Of a DNA stretch of 64,000 nt, positions 54,600-64,000 are shown one piece after another (position 1 is the stretch's first letter; every line of letters begins with the position of its first letter). A program made the position numbers and the translations under genes. Source of the stretch: Poa pratensis (Eukaryota; Streptophyta; Magnoliopsida; Poales; Poaceae); assembly GCA_947311845.1 (NCBI GenBank), contig CAMZMU010000035.1, positions 5,370,344 through 5,434,343 on the forward strand, written 5' to 3'. A model generated the notes under the pieces. That model saw nothing but the letters and a program-made list of their open reading frames with translations, was not told where the DNA came from and did no database searches.

Positions 54600-56162
54600 C
54601 ACTGTTAGGATTTCCTGTTCGACGCTGTAAATCGCAAGAGTCATGAAAGTGACATTGGTGGCGCAGGCAGAAGACAAAAATGATTCATGCTTTCCAACAA
54701 CTAGCAATAGTGAAAACAGCAATGAAACATCTAAGGGAGCAGCCATAAAATTTCAAACACATGTGTTATCTGTTCCAATTTGTAGTGTTCTGGTTGGTTC
54801 CAAATAAATAAATTGAGACATTTGAGCTGTTTTGCAATGTTTGCTACATCAGTTCAGTATTAGTACTTTTTCTTTAGATCAAAGGCGGCGACCGCCCGTT
54901 CCATTTCATATTGAAATGAAACAACATAAAAGTTTAAGCTAGGGATGTAAACGGCAGCCGTTCAATCCCGTATGAACCCACTAATTTTGCTTAAAAGTTC
55001 AAGTGACCATTTCTTTTCGGGAAAATGAGCTATCAGCCCTAACTAAATGGGCCTATGCCGCTCCGTATAATGCTCCATTAACATCCCTGAGTTTAAACCC
55101 ATTACATCCTCTAAGGAGTTTAACAAACTCAGAAAGTACAAGGGGAAAACATATAGAGGATTATTTCATTGCTCGCACTATTTTTCGATTCAGTAGTATC
55201 ATCACGGATACAAGGGGAACTAAACATAAAAGGGATGACGCAGAAGCAAGTAATCTAACCCCCAAACGAGCATTACTGCAATTTGTTCATAGTTGGATGC
55301 GGCTGCGGAGCGCAGTGTGGGTCCGTGCACGTGCCGAATCGAGAAGTAACGGATGCAGACTACATCAAATCTCAAATACCTGGACGTCTCGGGGTGCCGC
55401 CGCCGCCGCCAGTGACCCTTCTCCTCGGTTTGTCGGAAAAGTGTGCTACTTCGTCGTCGGCGAGCTCTCCAATCGGAGCTCGCGCTTGACCCGAGGAGGC
55501 TGGATCCTCAAAAATTTACACATGAGAAATACTGGAAATTGCGAAATCATCTTGAGTCGTCAGCATCAGCACGCGGATCACGGGTGATTCCATCTAACGG
55601 GATTTGCATGCCTCAGATTTCTCGGGAAAAAAATAAGCAGAGACCAACCGCCAAACAAATTACAGAGGGTTTCTTTTAATTTCAGATAATCAAACATCTA
55701 ATTTGCCACCGCATGATGGAAAACATTTCAGTTTGGTTCTCACGAACGGACACAGAACCTGAAGACAAAAAAAAAATAACTACAAAGCGTTGGTTCATAC
55801 TCAGTGGTTTACTTGAAGAATCCAAAAACAAAACAACTTCAAAGTGGTGGTTCATAATTAGTAAACCTGAAGCCTCCAAACAAAATAACTACAAAGTGGT
55901 GATTCATACACGGCAGTAATTTAATGCAGAAAAATGTACTAATAACATAAACGTAGAAGATGTATCACCGGGAGCTTATTGTGAAGCTGGCTGTCGGAAT
56001 CAAAGCTGCGATTGAATCCATGCAGTCAGACTCTACAACCACACGCTGCCCACTAATGTGTTGAAGAAGCTAGAGACCATATATAAAGACTCTCGACACA
56101 TCTGTAAAGACAACTCCAAGCTAACATTTAGCATACACAGGCATTGCCAGTCCTCTCTGAAC
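54600..56162. other. No gene recognised; F-copy 3' flank
   Basis: Contains three ~55-bp units at 55757-55920 (AATAACTACAAAGYGKTGRT and GTTCAT words). 55960-56110 matches 63850-64000. A plus-strand open frame at 55003-55587 shows no recognisable domain and low-complexity stretches, so it is not called a gene. Confidence 0.45.
55757..55920. repeat. Three-unit ~55-bp tandem repeat
   Basis: Each unit has ACYTGAAGMMT, an A-rich stretch, ACTWCAAAGYGKTGRTTCAT. Confidence 0.7.
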
Positions 56163-57513
56163 CTAAAGGTCTACCAAATCATGATCATCATCATAATAAT
56201 CATCAACATCATCGTAATCATCATCATCATCATCAGCATTCCTCACAGAATCGTCATCAGAAGTATCATAAGAGGGCCTTTGTTGACGAGCAGGAGCCGG
56301 GCCGTTTCCTCGCAGACGGGGTCTGAATATTAAAGGTATATTATCCTCCTCATCAGTTTCAGAACAGGGACTCCGTTGAATAGGAGGAGTCAGGCCCTTT
56401 CCTCGAAGAAAAGAACTGGGACTTAAAGGTCGATGTATGGTGGTTCGGAGCATTATTAGATTTCGATCATCAGAAATCTTCCCCTTGGGAAGTATCAACT
56501 CATACCCTGTCGGTAGCCCATCAGAGAGTGAAGAGCTTCTTATGTAGCAGCTTGTACTTTCCAAATAGCCGGTCGTCGTGGAGTCATAATTCATAGTACA
56601 TGAGAACTTGGGCTCGGTGTCGTGTGGTTGGACGCAGACGACTGAGATGGCATGTCCAAAAGGTTCTAATGTCATGCTGAACAAGAAAAAGTAGCTGGTC
56701 TCGGTGCATCGCTGAATATTTAAGCCCGGTTGTAAGCGGAGAGACGCATCCATGTCAGAGTCTGGGAGGGTTGTCAATGGACACTTGTGCTGGAATGTGA
56801 AATGACCCAGGAGCGCCGTTGTCGGTCCAGCAAAGACGCAACCGGACTCTGGGCAGAAGCATGGGGCATACCGGCATCCCTTCGCGTGTGCTTCTTTCTG
56901 GTAATAGGTGACCTTCTCAGCGCATCCATATGTGGCATTGCAGCAAGGAACCGTGACTGACTGGACTACATGTTCCATCCCAAAGCAGCGCTCGAAGGAA
57001 GTTCTGATAGAGCATATGTGGCACTTCTTATCCAGTTGCTTTCCATGGCAACACGAGCATATGAAGTGTCCCACGGAGCACTGCAGAATAGAAAGGATTG
57101 ATCAGGTTCTCGTGAGGATGTAATGCTTGATAAATAAGAAAAACTGAAATACTACACAGAAGACAGGTGCTCCTACTAGACATTACATTATTTCAGCTAC
57201 AATATCAATTATGCTATGTTCGGAAGAAACACTATCTAGCCAAGAATAACTACATCCAATCTAAATGATATATAGATCAGCAAAAGTTCTTCTCTTATAT
57301 TGAGCTTTATCATAAGATAAAAGCTAGAGTTCCGAGACAAGTCAATATGCATACAGGCAGTGCCATTTACCTGGAATATGGGAGGCCTGAGGGGCTCAAA
57401 GCAGATGGGGCAGTCAAGGGTCTCCACCCAATGCTGACATTAAGCCTCTTGGCGCCGCTCTCTCCCTCTGGCGGAGCTTCAACTCTTCTCTTGCTGGAGC
57501 TACCACCATCCAT
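56163..57513 (-). pseudogene. SINA-like copy F, full-length, one frameshift in exon 1
   Basis: Exon 1 (57371-57513, 143 nt) starts MDGGSSSKRRVEAPPEGESG, AKRLNVSIG; the expected ETLDCPICFEPLRPPIFQ is in the next frame because one base is missing near 57430 (G reads ATGGAGGTGGAT where F reads ATTGGGTGGAG). The intron is 290 bp. Exon 2 (56163-57080) follows ATTCTGCAG: CSVGHFICSCCHGKQLDKKC, HICS, CCNATYGC, CRYAPCFCPESGC, HFTFQHKC, SINA domain (EPFGHAISVVCVQPHDTEPK), GLPTGYELILPKGKISDDR and a long tail ending in a run of about 30 Asp/Tyr residues from an imperfect GAT repeat. With the base restored the protein has about 353 residues. RING and finger ligands are complete. Confidence 0.83.
56175..56245. 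repeat. Imperfect ATC/GAT microsatellite coding the acidic tail of copy F
   Basis: Runs such as ATCATCATCATCATCATC on the plus strand read GAT (Asp) codons in the minus-strand gene. Confidence 0.85.
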
Positions 57514-58004
57514 CGTCAAGAAGACTCACACTAGCAGGGAAGATCCAATGCTACCGGCTAACACAATATCACTGCTTTGTTATCCTGTTCCACAAGATTT
57601 AACTGATACAAGTCATGGAACTGGAAGTGACACTGGTCTTGTAAGGATAAGTGGGAAGATAATATGGAAATGTACAGACGCCCTAATTAACCTGCAGGTA
57701 ATAGGACTGCATTTTTTCTTGTTTTCGGAGAGAACAATAATTGAGTTGATATGACAGCAGCACACTATTGCGTGACGGAATAAGCGGTGTGCATCAAAGT
57801 AATTGGACAGCAGTAACAAGAGCAAATATATCAAGTTCTACGATGGGCATGGCATAGGTGTTTTGTCTACTGTCGTCTCTACAGCAGTACCTCGATTGGG
57901 TTTCATGTGTTGCCGGAACCAATCTGAAACTCGGAATTTTCGTACGTGTTTGTGCTGCCGGCTAAACATGACTCAAATTACCATAAATTTTCGCGAAATA
58001 TTAC

Positions 58005-58273
58005 CTGCAGAAGTGCCCAAGGCAAGCACTGGCTGAAGGAATCTCTGCAGTACCGCGTACAGTCCCCTGCTGCAGTTCGTGTTCGTGGGCGTCGCGGGGA
58101 GCGGACGAGGCGACGACAAGTCGTGAAGGAGTAGCACCGCCGGAGGCGGAGGTGGAGCAGAACCGCCGGAGGGTTGCGACTCGGCGTGATCTCCGGTGGA
58201 GCGGGGAAGAGGAGGCGACGGCGGCGGGGTTTTGCAGCGCGAGAGCCCTCCGGTACACGGTTACTGGCTTCAT
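58005..58273 (-). other. Candidate first exon of an organelle-targeted protein
   Basis: ATG at 58273 opens MKPVTVYRRALALQNPAAVA, SSSPLHRRSRRVATLRRFCS: Arg/Ser-rich with few acidic residues, like a mitochondrial or plastid presequence. It ends HFCR with a consensus-like CAG|GTAATA donor. No further exon was found before SINA-F, so this may be a captured or orphan exon. GC content is much higher than in the flanks. Confidence 0.35.
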
Positions 58274-58279
58274 GGGCCA

Positions 58280-59535
58280 CTCCAAATGCGGCCCAGTAAA
58301 AAAATAACTCTTTTTTAGTAAACCTAAAAAATTTATCAAGTTTCTATTTTTTGTGAAAAGCCAGTGTAACAAATTAACCAGTGAATCATTGAAACCTTTT
58401 GAGCATTTCTCGAAATTGAAGAACATTTTTACATCCCATAATCAAATGTAGGCCAGCTTGTGGCTTCAGACTCCCTAGCGGTGGAGATACTATGTGTCGT
58501 CGTAATTCATTACAGGTGAATATCGTGTACAGAATACAATTTACTTAGTTTCGAACATGAAACATCAGTATGTTGGATACAATTAACTACGCTGATCAGC
58601 AACAGCAACTTTTTTGGATTCCATGCTTGATCACGTTACCAATTTTCCAACACAGTCACACAACATTAGGTGATTCTTCAAGAACACTAAACCCTCACCT
58701 GCTCAGGTTCCATTGTATGCTGATTTACCAACACAGCGTTCGGTGTTTTTTCCAACCAGGAGACAAAAGCAGGTTCATCTTCTAGTTCAAGTAGCTTGAG
58801 GCAGAGAAGGCCATTCAGCAGAACAGAGGAGCACGGTAGATTTGAACTGCATGGAGCTTGCACGCAGGCTCCTTATTCTAAAACACCAAGGAAAAAACAT
58901 GACATCGTGTGGAATAACTACAAACATGGTAAGTATAATATGTGACTCCGTATACCTGCAGGGGTACAAGTAATACATTTCACTTGTGTCCAACTACAAA
59001 TAGTAACATGCAATGACCAACCTGTTAGAAGTTCAAACACGGTTACCTGTTACAGTTTTATCTGTCGTCATATACTCCCAATTTATCTACTTTCATATTC
59101 TTCGTTACGCTGCTATCTCTATATTCTTGTGATCCATGGTCTCATGTATGCATGCACACAAAGAGGAAAAAGAGCCAAACAGAAAGTGTGATTTACTGGT
59201 TCATACTCAGTAGTCACGTGATGCAGAGAAATGAACTAAACATAACATACAATTTTCTAGTAGATCAAGGAGTGCAAGTTACTGGTTCACACTCGGTAGT
59301 CACGTGATGCAGAGAAATGTACTACTAAACATAACATACAATTTTCTAGTAGATCATGGGCAGCCTTACATGTCGCAGCACAAGTTCAGGACAAACAAAC
59401 ATTAAAAGAAGCCATATTCTTGAAGCAACTGCGATACTTGAGATCATAAAGACTCTCGGCATAAATCCAGGAACAGAACATGAAACCCATGATAACAGCA
59501 TAACGCTAAACCTCTGGAATGCTCACGGTCAAATC
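58280..59535. other. No gene; SINA-G 3' flank
   Basis: 58920-59520 matches 63060-63690. Within it a ~75-bp segment is directly repeated (59210-59275 and 59285-59355, CGGTAGTCACGTGATGCAGA). Confidence 0.6.
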
Positions 59536-60987
59536 TTAAGGGTGCATCATCAGTGTGCGAGACCAAAGCCGATACTTCCAAGGAATCGCTTCAAATCTTA
59601 AGGGTACACCATCAGGAAGGGGGCCTTTAGGCAAAACGGTCTTTGGTTGAAGAGCAGGAGTTGGGCCCTTTCCATCGAGACTGGATCTGCTGACACTTAA
59701 AGCTTGATGAATGGTGATTCTGAGCATGATACTGCCACGATCGTCAGAAGTCTTTCCCTTGGGCAGAATCAAGTCAAAGTCCGCCGGGAATCCTTCAGCG
59801 AATGAAGAGCTTCTGATATGGCAACTTGAACTCTCACAAAAACCAGTCGCAGAGCAGTCGTAGTTCATGTTACATGTGAACTTGGGCTCCGTAGTGCTAG
59901 GTTGGACGCAGGTGATTGAGATAGCATGTCCAACAGTCAGTAATGCCAACCTGAGCAGGAAAAAATAACTGGCCCCGTTGCGTTGCACAACATGTAAGCC
60001 CGTCTGTAAGCAGAGAGACGTCGTGTCAGAATCTGGGAGTGTTGTAAATGGAATCTCATGATCGGTGGTTAAATGGTCCAGGAGCCCCTCTGGTGTCCCA
60101 AGGAAGGTACAGTCGGACACTGGGCAGAAGCACCCCCAAATAGGGCACACTTTATCGTGTTCTTCTCTCTGGTAGTACGGGACCTTCTTGGTGCATCCGT
60201 ACATGGCATTGAAGCAAGGAACCTTGATCGACTGGACGACATGTTCCATCCCAAAGCAGCGCTTGAAGGTAGTATTGGTAGAGCATATGTGGCACTTGTT
60301 GTCCAGGTGCTTGCCACGGCATGACGAGCATATGAAATGCCCCACAGAACACTGTGGAAGAGAAAGGATTAACTGGGTGCTTGTGAAGATAATTTTTTAA
60401 CAGAATTTTGTCTCAAAAAGACTACACAGGAACATAAATTCTGCACAGAACACTGGAAAATAAAGGGTTAAATTGGTGCTCCCGAAGATACATTTCAACA
60501 GAATTTTATTCTTCAGAAAACTACATGAATACACAAAAATGATATGCCACATAATACTGTGCAGTACAAAGGATTAGCTGGGTCCTCCTGAAGATGACTT
60601 TTAACAGACAAATGATATAGAAGTGCCACACACAAAACTGTGGAAGATAAAGGATTCGCCTTCATTATTTCAGCTACCACAGATATTATGTTACGTTCAC
60701 AGTAAACACTTTCTTGCCTATCTAAAAAAACACTTTCTTGCCAGGTAGCACTACATCTGAATGACAGATTGATCAAACCTCTTGTAGGGAGCTTTATCAG
60801 AGATTAAATAAAAGCTTAACAGCTTGAGCTCAAAATTCAAATACAAGTCAATATGTTCACATTATAGTGAATTTACCTGGAATATAGGAGGCATGAGGGG
60901 CTCATAGCAGATGGGGCAGTCAAGCGTATCCACCTCCATGGTGACAGTCAGCCTCTTGCTGCTCTCGTGCTGCGCTTCACCATCCAT
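59536..60987 (-). CDS. SINA-like E3 ubiquitin ligase, copy G (intact)
   Basis: Exon 1 (60877-60987) encodes 37 residues, MDGEAQHESSKRLTVTMEVD, TLDCPICYEPLMPPIFQ; donor GTAAATTCAC; intron 525 bp; exon 2 (59536-60351) follows CTCTTCCACAG. Total 308 residues. The RING continues CSVGHFICSSCRGKHLDNKC, HIC. The SIAH finger is CFNAMYGC, HDKVCPIWGCFCPVSDC, HLTTDHE. The SINA domain includes VGHAISITCVQPSTTEPKFT and FDLILPKGKTSDDRGSI. The tail is basic and lacks the acidic run of E and F. Closest to F in sequence; F and G look like a recent tandem pair. Expected role: dimeric RING E3 ligase; targets unknown. Frame and splice sites are clean. Confidence 0.88.
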
Positions 60988-61019
60988 CGCCAACAAAACT
61001 CAAAGGTTCCAGCACTAGC

Positions 61020-61740
61020 TTCCTTAGTGTGTACTGCTAGTATTACAAGATCCGAACCTATTGATCAACGCACTGTCACCACCCCGTTCTCCTGTTCCAA
61101 AATACATGCTGATATAAGTTATGGGACTGGAAAGTGGCACCAGTCAGTGTGGTAGACATGATTTAGAAAGCCTTATCTTCTCAAAATTAGCAATTCAAAA
61201 GCAGCAAAAAAAAAACATTTAGAGATGCGGTAATTGACCGAGTGGTGGAGGCCTGCGATTTCAAATTTGTTACTTTTCTTGCTTTGAGAATTAAAGGTAT
61301 TGAGCTAATTTGCCTTGCCTGAACTACCTGGTCCCATATGCGAGCATCCGAAGCAGTAAAAAGAGGAACTTTATTCGGATTCACAGTACTAGAAATATCT
61401 GAACCTACTGATCAACATAATATCACTGGCCCCTTCTCCTGTACCACAACCTATGCTGATAATAAATATCATGGACCTGGAAGTGATACAGGTATGGTAG
61501 GCATGATTCAGGAAGCCCTTTTGTTTTCACAACTAACAATTAAAGTGCAGAAAAACAAGCAGACATTTACAGACACGCTAATTCACCGAGAGGTCGGGTA
61601 CCGCAGCTTCAAATCTGTTGTTTTTCTCGGTTTGCGACAAGAATTATTGGGCTACCTTGCCTCACTCGAACTACCTGGCCGCATATGCGAGTGATCTGAC
61701 AGCGGAGCGGTGAAAAGAGGAGATTTATTCCGATTCAAAG
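61020..61740. repeat. Tandem duplication of SINA-G upstream region
   Basis: 61050-61380 and 61400-61730 share, in order, TGATCAACRYA, CTCCTGTWCCA, GGACTGGAA-type and GGTAGRCATGATT words, a phrase ACCGAG(A)GGT, and ACTACCTGG-CCATATGCGAG. The first part also matches the region upstream of copy F (57545-57650). Non-coding; likely duplicated promoter-proximal DNA. Confidence 0.7.
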
Positions 61741-61799
61741 CACGGAGACTGCAGGCGTACCTGAACTTCCTGGTTGCCTCAGGATTTACCGACTGCAAG

Positions 61800-62680
61800 A
61801 CCTAGTCACCATTGCCGGCCGGTCTCGAGGTCGCCCTTGCCATCAGAGACGAGGTCGCCGCCACCCCCTCCTCCGAGGGAAGACGACTGCTGCTTCTTTG
61901 CCGGCGATCTCTCCACTGGGACCGCGCACCGCGTTGATCTGCACCCGGCGTCAGGCTCAGAGGCGAGAGTGGGGGAAGAGAACTTTTTTTTTTTACGGAA
62001 TGGGGGAAGAAGAACTGAGCAGCTAGCTTGAGAGTGTGTGCTGAAGAGATTGGGCTGGATATGGGCCTGCCCGTCTGGGTTTTGGGTAATTTGTTTTTCT
62101 ATGTTCAACCGCCTTTTGGAAATTTTCAGAGAACGGGTCCGCCACTAATCTGCCCCGCGTCTATGACCTTCGGTCCATGGAGGCATGGTAATTTTCGGTA
62201 GTTGTCGGTGGGAGGACTCCGTTTTTTTGGTGTTAGGGTCAAAATTTGTTGGGGCGACGCTCAAATGGCGGCGGCATCTCATTTTAATAAGGTCTCCCTG
62301 GCTTCAGTCCCATCTCGGCGGCGATGTCGTGAAGCCTGTGGGAGTGGTGTGGTCTCAAGGACTTCTTTTGGCGGTGGCGTTCTCGGATCATCATGGAGCT
62401 TCATCGGTGTTTCTTTCTTCTTCTTTGGCTCCAGGACGGATGTGGTCTTATGAACTCGATCGGTGACTTTCTGTCTGCAACAAACAACGTCAAGCCAGCT
62501 CAGGGAGGAGAGGCAGCGGTGGCGTCCCGTGGACATGGTCTAAAGGTTGAAGACGAAGGACATTTCAAGAATTTCATTTTAATTTTCATTTTCATTGAGA
62601 TGTTTTATACTGCTCGGTGTTTCTTTTATATTCAGGGTCCTTTTCGCAAAAAATAGAAAAGGCAATAGGAACATTGTGTC
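61800..62680. other. GC-rich block and possible retroelement 3' end; no gene
   Basis: 61800-62040 is GC-rich. 62180-62655 ends GGGTCCTTTTCGCAAAAAA, like a LINE tail, but no target duplication was found. Confidence 0.35.
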
Positions 62681-62682
62681 GT

Positions 62683-62745
62683 TATCAGCAGATAAAATTG
62701 CTGGTCCCGTTGTGTCGCAGAACATGTAAACGCCAGTAACTGAAA
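62683..62745 (-). pseudogene. SINA-like copy L, short remnant
   Basis: The plus strand here (GCTGGTCCCGTTGTGTCGCA and GAACATGTAAACGCC) matches the G exon at 59965-60004. The minus frame reads LHVLRHNGTSNF against LHVVQRNGASYF in G. Only about 20 codons remain. Confidence 0.6.
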
Positions 62746-64000
62746 GGTGGACCTAGGGCACATACTCGCAGCCATAGCTAATTCTAAATAACCCAATTTT
62801 CCAAGGAGATGCACATTATCTGGTATTATGTGTTTGTAAAAAATAAACATTTTTGTGCACCGTGAAATAGGAAAATCAGTGTTAAAACTGATTTTGAAAT
62901 ATTTGTTACTTTAGTACATGAACATCTCGTTTTTCATGAAAAATTGCAGGTAAGTAAATAAGTCAGACATATTTTTTAACAGTACTCCTTTTGTTTTAGT
63001 GTCCATTTGTAAACACCCAAAAAAATGATAACATTGTAATAATCTTTTTGAAACAAAGACTAATGCGTACCTACGTGTACCTACTGAGACATAACTTATA
63101 AGTAACACATTTCACTGCTTTCCAAGTAGAAACATTGAAAGGCAATGGTCAACTTGTTAAAAAGTGTGGAAATTTTGTAACCTGTTACAGTTTACTGTCA
63201 TCACATAATCCAAAGTCATGTACTTTTACATAATTTGTCACTACGTATTTACGCTGCTAGCTATAGCTTGGGCTTTGTGCATAAAAGTAAAAAAAAAAAC
63301 ATTCTTATGATTCAGGAAAACATTTCCTCTTATCATCCTTCCGCAATTGCTGATATATGTAACCTTGGGATCTCATGCATTCCCAAAGGAATAAAAGAGA
63401 ATGCCTTCCTGATATTGTGCAACAGTCTAAAACAGGATAACTGCAAGTTTTTAGTTCATACTGTACTCGGTAGTCATGTAATGCAGAAATATACTAAACA
63501 AAACATGCAATTTTTCTAGTATATTATAGACAACCTCCTATGTTGCGGGACAAGTTTGTGACAACAATGCATAAATAGAAGACGCATCAGAAACTACGGT
63601 GCTTGAGATCATAAAGACCTCAAACCAGGGCAGTGAAACACAGGCATAATACCACTGAACCCCAGGTATAGTAACGGCAAGTCCACACTAGGGGCACCAA
63701 TCATCTTAATAATCATACCCAGGACTAATTTAAAACATAGAAATGTACTGGCATTGCCGAAAGCCTGAAACAGCTGTGATGATTCTTGCTTTTAACTCAG
63801 GGTACACAACTGTTACATCATCCGAACATACCCTTGGAAGAAGCATCAGCAGGAGCTTATTGCAGCGCAGGCAGCAACATCCGATCCAAAGCAGCAATCG
63901 GATCCATGCAGTCAGACTCTACAACCACATGCTGCCCACTAGTGTATTGCAGAAGCTTGAGACCATAAAGACTCTGGACATATATGTCCTGGTACCAGAA
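62746..64000. repeat. SINA 3'-flank segmental duplicate reaching the right edge
   Basis: 63060-63690 aligns with the 3' flank of G (58920-59520) and 63850-64000 with the 3' flank of F (55960-56110, sharing ATCCATGCAGTCAGACTCTA). The order implies another minus-strand SINA-like gene starting beyond 64000. No coding sequence inside this stretch. Confidence 0.65.

Noticed and set aside
55003..55587. 194-residue plus-strand frame
   Set aside because: No domain, uneven composition, no splice or homology support; lies in intergenic DNA 3' of SINA-F.
61806..62108. 100-residue minus-strand frame with Gly run
   Set aside because: Low complexity, spans a poly-T run, no homologous motif.

Overview
This window looks like repeat-rich chromosomal DNA of a grass, most likely of the wheat/barley/Aegilops group. 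Genes have introns (GT..AG) and belong to large plant families: NLR, SINA-like RING ligase, jacalin lectin, F-box and FAR1-like. They sit among LINE, Gypsy, hAT, Mutator-MITE, Stowaway, Harbinger-MITE, SINE, CACTA and Helitron insertions. Species cannot be fixed from the sequence alone.

The backbone is an array of SINA-like (seven-in-absentia homologue) genes and fragments, all originally on the minus strand. The common form is a short exon 1 carrying the first RING Cys pair, a phase-0 intron after a Q codon, then one long exon with the rest of the RING, a SIAH-type zinc finger and the SINA beta domain. Copies named A to L here lie at 1746-3721 plus 16488-16577 (A, split and partly inverted), 25404-26036 (C), 27790-28063 (H), 33133-34586 (D), 40446-41515 (E, intact), 47850-48367 (I), 51652-54168 (J, RING fused to jacalin), 54290-54560 (K, tail), 56163-57513 (F), 59536-60987 (G, intact) and a tail remnant near 62690 (L). 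Sequence at the right edge matches the 3' flank of F, so another copy probably follows beyond the window.

Layout: 1-1154 NLR amino-terminal part running off the left edge; 1260-3346 a 486-bp inverted repeat that flipped the end of SINA-A; 4071-15646 an L1-type LINE with a 7.4-kb non-autonomous Gypsy element nested in it, all inside the intron of SINA-A; 17255-18830 a decayed FAR1-like gene; 19615-21526 a jacalin-lectin pseudogene with SINE and Stowaway insertions in its intron; 22667-24461 a LINE fragment and a hAT element; 25404-34586 SINA copies C, H and D with Gypsy remnants between; 35575-40295 CACTA-like DNA and a Helitron; 40446-41515 SINA-E; 41802-46072 MITEs and a second Helitron; 46386-47686 a small unknown gene cut by a hAT element; 49047-50254 an F-box gene; 51652-64000 the SINA-jacalin fusion and SINA-F/G.

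Working genes are few. E and G have uninterrupted reading frames. D, F, C, the F-box gene and the NLR each carry one or two single-base breaks. Almost every break in the window, in genes and transposons alike, is a one-base deletion, so part of the apparent decay may be base-level assembly error. SINA-like proteins would act as RING E3 ubiquitin ligases, F-box proteins as SCF adaptors and NLR/jacalin proteins in defence; nothing in the sequence shows that they work as one pathway.
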